A stretch of DNA of 29,271 nt from CAZJYI01 sp964550025 (GTDB lineage: Bacteria > Verrucomicrobiota > Kiritimatiellia > UBA8416 > CAYOBW01), in the NCBI GenBank assembly GCA_964550025.1, contig CAZJYI010000139.1, positions 1 to 29,271 of the forward strand, in the 5' to 3' direction. Numbering within the stretch: position 1 is the first letter of the stretch; every line of letters begins with the position of its first letter. The translations under genes and the position numbers were made by a program. The notes below the pieces were generated by a model, which was not told the origin of the DNA, did not search any database, and saw only the letters and a program-made list of their open reading frames with translations. This document shows, one piece after another, positions 1-7,563 of the stretch.

Positions 1-1488
1 GATCTGGACGGCAACGAGATAGCGGCGGCGTCGCGACCTACCGAGAAGATCTCACCTCCCGACCACCCCGAGTGGGTCATCTGGGATCCCGACCAGATCT
101 GGCAGGGCACGGCGGCGGCGGCGAAGGAAGCCGTCGGGCAAGTCGATGACCCCTCCCTGATCCGGGGCGTTTCCGTGACGGGCATGGGTATGGACGGCGT
201 ACCGCTGGACGAGGCGGGCAATCACCTCTACCCGTTCATAAGCTGGCACGACCCACGCACCACGCCTCAGGCGGAGTGGTGGGCCGAGAACATCGGCGCG
301 GCGAAGACCTTCTCTATTGCCGGTCTTCCGCCCTGGGCCATTACGGCGGCGATGCGCATCCGCTGGATGATGGAGAACGAACCCGAGATCATGTCAAAGG
401 CCGTGAAATGGCTTCTGATCGAGGACTTCTTCAACCACAAGCTCTGCGGGAAGATTGCCACCGACTACAGCATGGCGACGTGCATGCTCCTGTTCGACCA
501 GGCGAAGCGCCGGTGGTCCGACGAGCTGCTGCAGGCCTCGGGCATCAGTCCCTCGCTTATGCCAGACCCGCTGCCCAGCGGGACACCGCTCGGTGAAGTG
601 ACGCCCGAGGCGGCGGCGCTGACCGGTTTGCCCGAGGGCACGAAGGTGATCCTCGGCGGTCACGACCACCTTTGCGGCACGTTGCCGGTCGGCGCCTACA
701 AGCCGGGAACGCTGTTCAACGTCATCGGGACGTGGGAATGCGTTATTGCGACGATACCCGAAGCGATCATGACTGAGGACGTGCGCAAGGCGGCCATTTG
801 CATGCAGTCACACGTTGCCCAGGGAATGTACGCGGCTTGGGGTGGCGCGGTGTCCGGCGAGTCACTCGAGTGGTACAGGGCGCAATTCGGCGGGGAAGCC
901 GAGAAGAAGGCCGAGACGGAAGGCGGCACGGTCTGGGACTACCTGCTTCCCGAGCTCGAAGGGACCTCGCCGGGCGCGGCGGGCGTGATGTACATGCCGC
1001 ACATTTCCGCCGCGGGCTGTCCCATAGACGACAACCGTGCGCTGGGGGCGTTCGTCGGGCTCAGCAACAAGGCCACGCGGGCCGACATGCTGCGAGCCGT
1101 GATCGAGGGACTGAACTACCAGTTCCTGCACATCATGGACGCGATGCAGACCGGTCTGGGCTCTTCGTTCAGCGACATCGTCGTTTCGGGCGGCGTGAGC
1201 AAGAACGCGTTCTGGATACAGAACAAGGCGGACATGATCGGGCTGCCTATCGAGGTGTCGGAGATGAGCGATGCCTCGCCGCGCGGTGTGGCCATGTTGG
1301 CCGGAATCGGCCTTGGACTGTATGCGGATCTCGAAGAAGCCTTCGAGCGCGTGAAACGTCCCGGCCGGACGGTTGAGCCGCGCAAGGAACTGACCGAAAC
1401 GTATGCCCGGTTGTTTGAACTCTACAAGGGACTCTATCCGGCGCTTGCGCCGGTCAGTCATTCCCTTTTCGATATGTTCAAGGGCTGA
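1..1488 (+). CDS. FGGY-family carbohydrate kinase, 5'-truncated by the window edge
   Basis: The reading frame is open from base 1 to the TGA at 1486-1488, so the N-terminal start lies outside the window and about 495 residues are visible. The protein is an actin/hexokinase-fold sugar kinase that would phosphorylate a cytoplasmic sugar or sugar alcohol with ATP. The N-terminal domain is recognisable from VTGMGMDGVPLDEAGN and ISWHDPRT. The mid-region GGHDHLCGTLPVG and IGTWECV, and the C-terminal VVSGGVSKNAFWIQNKADM followed by SDASPRGVAMLAGIGLG, match the FGGY C-terminal nucleotide-binding region. The ATG at 175 is internal, because family sequence continues upstream of it. Substrate cannot be assigned; xylulokinase-, fuculokinase- and erythritol-kinase-like members all share these motifs. 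The next gene starts 6 nt after the stop, so it probably heads or sits within an operon with the two secreted proteins downstream. Family call is firm, substrate unknown. Confidence 0.93.
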   Translation, partial: DLDGNEIAAASRPTEKISPPDHPEWVIWDPDQIWQGTAAAAKEAVGQVDDPSLIRGVSVTGMGMDGVPLDEAGNHLYPFISWHDPRTTPQAEWWAENIGAAKTFSIAGLPPWAITAAMRIRWMMENEPEIMSKAVKWLLIEDFFNHKLCGKIATDYSMATCMLLFDQAKRRWSDELLQASGISPSLMPDPLPSGTPLGEVTPEAAALTGLPEGTKVILGGHDHLCGTLPVGAYKPGTLFNVIGTWECVIATIPEAIMTEDVRKAAICMQSHVAQGMYAAWGGAVSGESLEWYRAQFGGEAEKKAETEGGTVWDYLLPELEGTSPGAAGVMYMPHISAAGCPIDDNRALGAFVGLSNKATRADMLRAVIEGLNYQFLHIMDAMQTGLGSSFSDIVVSGGVSKNAFWIQNKADMIGLPIEVSEMSDASPRGVAMLAGIGLGLYADLEEAFERVKRPGRTVEPRKELTETYARLFELYKGLYPALAPVSHSLFDMFKG

Positions 1489-1494
1489 GGCGTC

Positions 1495-4206
1495 ATGCGG
1501 CGAGTCGTAGTCCCCGCGTCTCTGGCGCTGATCATTGTACTGTTCGTGGTTGTGCCGGTGTGGCAGTCACTTCCGCCGCTCAACTACGTCCCGTTGCAGC
1601 GCAGTTCCGATGCCGGTTCCCGGGAAACGCTTCCCGCCAACAGCGTGGTGCTGAACGTGGCGGAATGCGCGGAGCTTACGGCGCCCTTCGTCGTACGGGC
1701 CGATGCGTCCGCTGCGTGCGGCAAGGTCGCCGTTCTTCCTGAAGGCGGCGGGTCGGAAGAGCTTGCAGGCAGGATCGCGCTGACAGTCGACTGCCCCAGC
1801 GCCGCCGCGCGCCATGCCTGGGCCCGCGTGAGATGGAATGATTCGTGCGGCAACTCGCTAAGCCTTTCATTCGACGGCAAGCCCGCGCTGAAGGTCGGGC
1901 AGGATGCCATCTACCGGGTCTGGCACTGGGTGCGGGTGGGGGAGCTACCCGTCACGAAGGGACCGCACGAACTGGTACTGGCAGAGCGGGAGGACGGTGT
2001 CGCCGTTGACCAGATCCTCCTGTCGGCCGACGCGGGTTTCGCGCCGTCCGGTTCGTACGGTAGAGAAGTGCGACAGAGCGACATTCGTCGTTTCGCCGAC
2101 GATTTCGCGCGGTCACCGGGGCACGGTCTTGGCGGGTGGCGCGTTGTTTTCGGTGACTGGAACATCAACTTCGACCTCGATCCGAATCGCATACCCAACC
2201 AGTACTCGCTGGGTATCGATCATACGGGTATCGACGAGACGGCCATTGTCCTCGTCGACGGACCGCCTTGGCGGGGAGTGCGGTTCGGGGTGAGTTTCAC
2301 GGTGCAGCGCCCCTGCGCGTTCGGGGTGTTGCTGCACGATAGCGCCGAGGCCGACTCACGGCGTGACGTTCGCGCTACGGTCGAAGTTGTCGACGATGAC
2401 GCGGTCCTGCGCGTGACGATTCCCGGGGTAGCCGAGACGGAGACGATTTCCATCGGGGAACACGTGCATGCGGGGCAATGGCACCGCATGGTCGTTGAGC
2501 GCTGGGCGTGGTTGCTGCGCGTGCGCGTTGATGATCGGGTCGTGTACTCGAGCGCGGAGCTCCCGGCGCGTCCGGAAGTGCCGGGTCTCTTTGTGAGAAG
2601 CGGCACGGCCGCCTTTGACGACGTTGCCGTGGTAGCGATCCCGTGGATCGCCGAAGACGGCGCAGACTTCCGCATGACCTGGGAGCTTGCGGATGACTCT
2701 GAGTGGTACCGCCGACGCTCCAACGGCAGGAAGACTCCCTTGCTGGGGCGGCACGGCTGCATCGAGCTCCCACCCGGGGCTCAACCCTTCTTCGGACTGT
2801 ACATCGAGGAGGAGGGGACTGGACGCTGTTTCGTCGAGGCGCCGGCCACGCACGAAGAAACGTTGTCTGGCGGCGGGCGCCTGTTTTCGGAACTCCGTTC
2901 TCAAGCGGACCCCTGCGACGGCGCGATCCGCATCGGCTGTGAGAAGGGAGTGGTGCGCGTTCGACGCGTGGCCGTGGGGTACGGCGGCAGCGCCAGGACA
3001 GCCTATTGCGAAGGCCCCTACCATTTTACCAGGTCGAAGATCGAGGATCCGGCGGACTACCTTGATTTCACGGACGATGAGCTGAAGGAGATACGGGAGT
3101 CGCCGGACGTGGAGAAGCTGCGCCGCGGGCACCGCTGGCGGCCGCTGGTCGGTCCGGCCATCGCCGAGGGCATCTGGCGTCCGGCAGGGGGGAAGTGGCG
3201 TGCTGCCTCCGGGTGTCTGCGAGGGGACGCTCCCGGCGCCGTGCGCTTCTGGCGGGACTATCTGTGTGACGTCGATCTGCGCATGAAGGTGAAGATGGCG
3301 ACCGACGATGCGCAGGCGGAGATCGTGCTCTACGAGGGGCAGGGATCATCCCTGGGTGTCTCCCTGGGAGGGACGCCGGCTGCGGACGACGCGGGGCTGC
3401 ACCTACCGGCGCCGAAGGTGGGCGAGTGGCACGAGCTCCGTGTCCGCTACGAGGAAGGTCGCATATCGTCTCGGCTCGGCGATGCGCAATGGACCACGGC
3501 AGCGGCGGACAGGGGGCCGGGAGGCGGCGTGCTGCTGGTCGTGCCGTCGGGCAGCGTGGCGTTTGACGATATCGAGATCGTTGCGCCGCACAGGACCGCG
3601 AGCGGGCGGTTCTATGCCTTTGACCGGATGGAGACGGATTGGCGCCGTGAGGGTGGCGACTGGGTGGACCACGGCGGTATCAACTGTGTTCTGGCGTCGA
3701 GCTGGGTCTCGCTCGTCGCGCCCGAGGGGCGCGGCACGCTGTGGAACAAGACACACTTTGGTTCCGACCTGCTCGTGCACGTCACGCTGAATGCCAATTC
3801 AGTCTGGTATGGCTGGAACAAGGACCCCACACACGAGCACTATCCCTACGACAATGTCTGCACACTGCTTTCCTCCGCTCAGGATTGGGACAAAGGCTAC
3901 CGGCTGGAGCTCAATTCCCGCAACCGGACCGCAACCGTGCTTTACCGCAACGGGAAGGAGGTGGCCGCCGTGGCCCAGGACGAGAACTTCCCGGTGCGCT
4001 ATGTCGGCGGGCACTTTCCTTTCAGGCCCAGGGTGGCGACGGTTGCCCTGTGGAAAGACGGGGCGAAACTGGTGGGGATCGTCAATGGGCAGAAGGTCCT
4101 GGAATACACCGACCCGGCCCCACTGGACGTCAATCGTGTCGGGCTCGGAGGCTACAACACAAGAGTCAATCTTGCGCTCATACAAATCAGAGGTGACGTA
4201 CAATGA
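1495..4206 (+). CDS. Membrane-anchored/secreted multidomain LamG-like protein
   Basis: A 903-residue protein with a basic N-terminus and one hydrophobic segment at about residues 6-22 (LALIIVLFVVVPVW), acting as signal anchor or uncleaved signal peptide, so the bulk should lie outside the cytoplasm. Residues about 50-185 resemble carbohydrate-binding beta-sandwiches attached to secreted proteins (ARVRWNDSCGN, then GPHELVLAEREDGVAVDQIL). Three further stretches look like concanavalin A/LamG-type domains: about 204-380 (ends SGTAAFDDVAVV), about 545-700 (ends SGSVAFDDIEIV) and about 705-903 (GYRLELNSRNRTATVLYRNG). These resemble DUF1080-type families that bind or cleave glycans, but no catalytic residues could be assigned. 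The gene starts 6 nt after the sugar kinase and its TGA overlaps the next ATG (ATGA at 4203-4206), so it is probably translationally coupled to the PQQ-propeller gene. A role in extracellular glycan binding or processing is inference. Confidence 0.8.
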   Translation: MRRVVVPASLALIIVLFVVVPVWQSLPPLNYVPLQRSSDAGSRETLPANSVVLNVAECAELTAPFVVRADASAACGKVAVLPEGGGSEELAGRIALTVDCPSAAARHAWARVRWNDSCGNSLSLSFDGKPALKVGQDAIYRVWHWVRVGELPVTKGPHELVLAEREDGVAVDQILLSADAGFAPSGSYGREVRQSDIRRFADDFARSPGHGLGGWRVVFGDWNINFDLDPNRIPNQYSLGIDHTGIDETAIVLVDGPPWRGVRFGVSFTVQRPCAFGVLLHDSAEADSRRDVRATVEVVDDDAVLRVTIPGVAETETISIGEHVHAGQWHRMVVERWAWLLRVRVDDRVVYSSAELPARPEVPGLFVRSGTAAFDDVAVVAIPWIAEDGADFRMTWELADDSEWYRRRSNGRKTPLLGRHGCIELPPGAQPFFGLYIEEEGTGRCFVEAPATHEETLSGGGRLFSELRSQADPCDGAIRIGCEKGVVRVRRVAVGYGGSARTAYCEGPYHFTRSKIEDPADYLDFTDDELKEIRESPDVEKLRRGHRWRPLVGPAIAEGIWRPAGGKWRAASGCLRGDAPGAVRFWRDYLCDVDLRMKVKMATDDAQAEIVLYEGQGSSLGVSLGGTPAADDAGLHLPAPKVGEWHELRVRYEEGRISSRLGDAQWTTAAADRGPGGGVLLVVPSGSVAFDDIEIVAPHRTASGRFYAFDRMETDWRREGGDWVDHGGINCVLASSWVSLVAPEGRGTLWNKTHFGSDLLVHVTLNANSVWYGWNKDPTHEHYPYDNVCTLLSSAQDWDKGYRLELNSRNRTATVLYRNGKEVAAVAQDENFPVRYVGGHFPFRPRVATVALWKDGAKLVGIVNGQKVLEYTDPAPLDVNRVGLGGYNTRVNLALIQIRGDVQ

Positions 4207-7200
4207 CGTTCTTTTCGCGGGTACAGGTTCGCTGGGACAGGGTGATCGCGCTGGTTCTGGCGATGTTGCTGGCGGCAGGCTGGCTCTCGGCCGTGTCGGC
4301 CAAGGAAGAGGCCGGCAGGCCGGGAGCGATCCTTCTGGACGTGCGGGGGGGGCTCGCCGTGATCCTGGGGGAAGACAGTGCAGAGAAGACGCGGGGTGCG
4401 GTGGCGCTCCGCACGGACACCGGCAGCAACTACCTTGTCGAGTCTCTCTACACGAACGCCGCTGCCATGGCGGCGGCACGCGCCTCGATCAGGAAGTCGA
4501 GCCTGGCCGGAAGCACGACCGTATCGCTGTACGATGGCCGCACGCTGCCGTACGTGGACGATCTCGTGAGCGTCGTAATCGTGGGCGCGGCCTGCACGAT
4601 GCCGGATGCGGGCAGGGAAATCCTGCGCGTACTCAGCCCCCGGGGCACTGCCGTAGTGAAAGAGGCAGGCAATGAGGGCTGGCTTGCGCGTGTCCCCGCC
4701 CCCGTATCCCGGCAAGGCGGCTACGCGCGGTTCCGCAAACCCGTGCCCGACGACATCGACGAGTGGACGCACTTCCTGCGCGATGCGGACAACAACGCCG
4801 TCGCGCGGGACAAGCGGGTAGGCCTGCCGCGGCGGACACAGTGGATAGGCGGCCCGAAGTGGGCGCGTAACCACAACCACCTCTCCAGCGTCAGCGCCGT
4901 GGTCAGTGCCGAGGGGCGCATGTTCGCCATCGTCGACGAGGGTCCCGTCGCGTCGCTTGCGTTGCCGCCGGAGTGGAAGCTCGTGGCCCGCGATGCCTTC
5001 AATGGCGTGGTACTGTGGAAACGGCCCGTCGGCCCCTGGGAGGGACACCTGAGGACTTTCCGCAGCGGACCGACGGATCTCGCGCGCGGGCTGGTTGCTG
5101 TCGGCGACCACGTGTACCTGATCCCGGGCTACGGAAAGGCGGTGCAGGCCCTTCAAGCGAAGAACGGAGAAACGCTGCGCACGTACAAGGGTACGGAAGG
5201 TGCGCTGGAGATTCTCCACGTCGCGGATGCCCTCTATGTTCTCGCCGGCGACAGGGACCCGAAAGCCTACGCATCGGCCCTCAAGAAGGCCATGCAGTCC
5301 CCGTTTCCCGATAACAAGCGTTTGCTGCGCGTGGACTGCGCCTCCGGGAAGATCACGTGGCGCCGGGACGATGCCGCCGCTGAAGACATGATGCCCTGCA
5401 CGCTGTGCGTGTCCGGTGGTCGCGTCTACTTCCACAATCCGCGCGAGCTCGTTTGTGCCGACGCGCAGACGGGCAAGACCATCTGGAGCAAAGAGCGGCC
5501 CCTGCGCCGCCATCGTCTGAGCTGGTCGACCCCGACGCTGGTGGTCTCCGACGGCGTCGTCCTCTCGGCCGACGTCTCAGCCGGGGAGGGGGAAGCGGGT
5601 GCCGTGCGCTGGACCGTGTCATCGAGCCCGAAGCGCGGCGATCCGATGGGCGAGTTGATCGCCTACGACGCCGCCGACGGCCGGGAGATGTGGCGTTGCC
5701 CCACGGCGGACGGATACACGTCGCCGCCCGACGTCTTCGTCATCAATGGTTTCGTCTGGGGCGGCCAGGCGCCGGGACGCAACACGACCGATTTCACCGA
5801 GGGTCGCGACCTGCGCACGGGCGAGATCAAGCGACGGCTCCAGACCGACCACGTCTTCGACGCTGCCCACCATCACCGTTGCTACCGTAACAAGGCCACG
5901 GAGGACTTCATCATCCTGGGTCGGACCGGGGTCGAGTTCATCGATCTGGACGGAAAGGACCACATTCGCAACTGTTGGGTTCGCAGCGCCTGCCAGTACG
6001 GCATCATGCCGGCCAATGGCCTCTTGTACGTGGCGCCGCACGCCTGTGCCTGCTACATCCAGAGCAAGCTCAGCGGCTTTTGGGCGTTGGCCGCTGGGAA
6101 AGAAGTGGCCCGCCTTCGCCAAGGCTACGGCGGGCACGCGAGTGGCGAGCGGCTGGAGAAGGGGCCGGCCTACGACTCCGCGATTCCGCAATCCCAGATC
6201 CGCAATTCGCAATCCGCCGAGTGGCCGACACTTCGGCACGACGCCGGTCGCTCGGGCGCAACGCCTTCACGCGTGCCGGCCCGCCCGGGGCGAATCTGGG
6301 CCGCGAAGCTGGGCGGGAAGCTGTCGAGCCCCGTGGTGGCGGGAGGAAGGCTGGTCGTTGCGTCGGTCGACGCGCACTCGGTGCATGCGATCGATGCGAA
6401 GACGGGCAGGAGGCTGTGGGACTTCGCGGCCGGCGGTCGCATCGATTCCCCGCCTACGATTCATGGCGGCCGGGTCCTGTTTGGTTCGGCGGACGGGTAC
6501 GTGTACAGCCTCCGCCTTTCGGATGGGAAGCTCGCCTGGCGCTACCTGGCCGCTCACGCGGACCGGCGCACCGTGTCGTTCGGGCAGGTGGAGAGCCTGT
6601 GGCCCGTCACGGGGAGTGTCCTTGTTGACGAGGGGGTGTTGTATTGCACGGCCGGGCGCTCATCCTACCTTGACGGCGGGATGGTCCTTTGCCGGCTGGA
6701 CCCTGCCACCGGGAGGGAGATATCGAGGACGGTGCTGGAGGACAGGGATCCCGCAACCGGCTTCGAGCCTGAGGACGAAATCAATGACGTCGAACTGCCG
6801 GGGGCGCTGCCCGACGTACTCGTTTCGGACGGCGAGTACGTGTATCTGCGCGACAGGCGGTTTGACCGCGATCTCAAAGAGCACCCGCCGACGGTGCCGC
6901 ACATGTATTGCTCGGCAGGGCTTCTGGACGACTCATGGTGGCATCGCACGTACTGGCTCTGGGGGGAACGGACTTTTGGACGTGCCAGCGGGTGGCACGT
7001 CATCCCGAACTTCCGACCCAGCGGGCGCATTCTCGTCGCCGATGAGAAGACGGTATTCGGCTACGGGCGGAAGGCCGTGAAGTACGGTGGTTACAGCCTG
7101 GGCGCAAGCCATCTCTTCCGGGCGAGCAAGCAGGTGAAGCCGGTAGCCAAGAAGCTGAAGAACAACAACAAGGCGTTGGCGGAGCTTCTGACCCCGGCCA

Positions 7201-7493
7201 GGGTCCAGTACCTGTGGACTCGCGAATCCCCGCTGTTTGTCCGGGCGTTGGTGCTTGCGGGGGAGAACCTTGTGGCGGCCGGTCCAACGTCGAAGGGCGG
7301 GGACGTCGCATTCGATAACCCGGAAACCGACGCCGTTCTCATGGTTTTCTCCGCGGCGGACGGCAGTACGCGCTCGCGCTGCGAGCTCCCCGCGCAGCCG
7401 GTATTCGACGGCATGGCCGCGGCCGTCGGCCGGATCTACGTGGCAACCATATCAGGCGAACTGCTGTGCTTCGGCCAAAACACGGGCAGGTGA
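4203..7493 (+). CDS. Secreted PQQ-like beta-propeller protein with N-terminal methyltransferase-like domain
   Basis: A 1096-residue protein with a clear signal peptide (hydrophobic core about 14-31, likely cleavage after AVSA near residue 33). Residues about 41-155 have the layout of a class I methyltransferase (LLDVRGGLAVILGE, DGRTLPYVDDLVSVVIVG, EILRVLSPRGTAVVKEAG), but the glycine-rich SAM loop is degenerate. The DDIDEWTHFLRDADNNAVA segment (about 180-200) is a hallmark, from memory, of large planctomycete-type PQQ proteins. Propeller blades follow to about 630, then a repeat-derived linker (about 632-673), then more PQQ-type blades (AIDAKTGRRLWDF, SADGYVYSLRLSDGKLAWRY) and a C-terminal region with TYWLWGERTFGRASGWHV. 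An AGAGGTG Shine-Dalgarno lies 7 nt before the ATG, and the start overlaps the upstream stop. It is probably periplasmic or surface exposed. Whether it binds PQQ or is a quinoprotein dehydrogenase is unknown; BamB-like scaffolds share the fold. Confidence 0.87.
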   Translation: MTFFSRVQVRWDRVIALVLAMLLAAGWLSAVSAKEEAGRPGAILLDVRGGLAVILGEDSAEKTRGAVALRTDTGSNYLVESLYTNAAAMAAARASIRKSSLAGSTTVSLYDGRTLPYVDDLVSVVIVGAACTMPDAGREILRVLSPRGTAVVKEAGNEGWLARVPAPVSRQGGYARFRKPVPDDIDEWTHFLRDADNNAVARDKRVGLPRRTQWIGGPKWARNHNHLSSVSAVVSAEGRMFAIVDEGPVASLALPPEWKLVARDAFNGVVLWKRPVGPWEGHLRTFRSGPTDLARGLVAVGDHVYLIPGYGKAVQALQAKNGETLRTYKGTEGALEILHVADALYVLAGDRDPKAYASALKKAMQSPFPDNKRLLRVDCASGKITWRRDDAAAEDMMPCTLCVSGGRVYFHNPRELVCADAQTGKTIWSKERPLRRHRLSWSTPTLVVSDGVVLSADVSAGEGEAGAVRWTVSSSPKRGDPMGELIAYDAADGREMWRCPTADGYTSPPDVFVINGFVWGGQAPGRNTTDFTEGRDLRTGEIKRRLQTDHVFDAAHHHRCYRNKATEDFIILGRTGVEFIDLDGKDHIRNCWVRSACQYGIMPANGLLYVAPHACACYIQSKLSGFWALAAGKEVARLRQGYGGHASGERLEKGPAYDSAIPQSQIRNSQSAEWPTLRHDAGRSGATPSRVPARPGRIWAAKLGGKLSSPVVAGGRLVVASVDAHSVHAIDAKTGRRLWDFAAGGRIDSPPTIHGGRVLFGSADGYVYSLRLSDGKLAWRYLAAHADRRTVSFGQVESLWPVTGSVLVDEGVLYCTAGRSSYLDGGMVLCRLDPATGREISRTVLEDRDPATGFEPEDEINDVELPGALPDVLVSDGEYVYLRDRRFDRDLKEHPPTVPHMYCSAGLLDDSWWHRTYWLWGERTFGRASGWHVIPNFRPSGRILVADEKTVFGYGRKAVKYGGYSLGASHLFRASKQVKPVAKKLKNNNKALAELLTPARVQYLWTRESPLFVRALVLAGENLVAAGPTSKGGDVAFDNPETDAVLMVFSAADGSTRSRCELPAQPVFDGMAAAVGRIYVATISGELLCFGQNTGR
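6110..6140 (+). repeat. Dispersed-repeat-like segment inside the PQQ gene linker
   Basis: The stretch around CGCCTTCGCCAAGGCTACGG has the look of a short intergenic repeat seen in many environmental bacterial contigs (from memory, not searched). Here it is read in frame as RLRQGYGGHASG, between the two propeller parts. It is followed 40 bp later by a heptamer array. No second copy is present in this window, so the repeat status is inference. Confidence 0.4.
6181..6218 (+). repeat. Degenerate 7-bp tandem array (ATCCGCA-type) in coding sequence
   Basis: Five consecutive 7-8 bp units can be read: ATTCCGCA, ATCCCAG, ATCCGCA, ATTCGCA, ATCCGCC. They are translated as IPQSQIRNSQSA in the linker just before the conserved WPTLRHD of the second propeller part. 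This is the type of heptamer repeat usually found between genes. Its frame-preserving presence in a loop implies that the linker tolerates insertions. Confidence 0.7.
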
Positions 7494-7563
7494 TGCAGGT
7501 TATTCTGGTAATGCGGCGCGGTTGTTGCGACTATGTGGCCACGGATGGGGCCCCTGGAGGCGC

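Noticed and set aside
5746..7080. A 444-codon same-strand frame inside the PQQ gene
   Set aside because: It is Arg/Ser/Pro rich, typical of a shifted frame of a GC-rich gene. The PQQ frame has signal peptide, propeller motifs and coupling.
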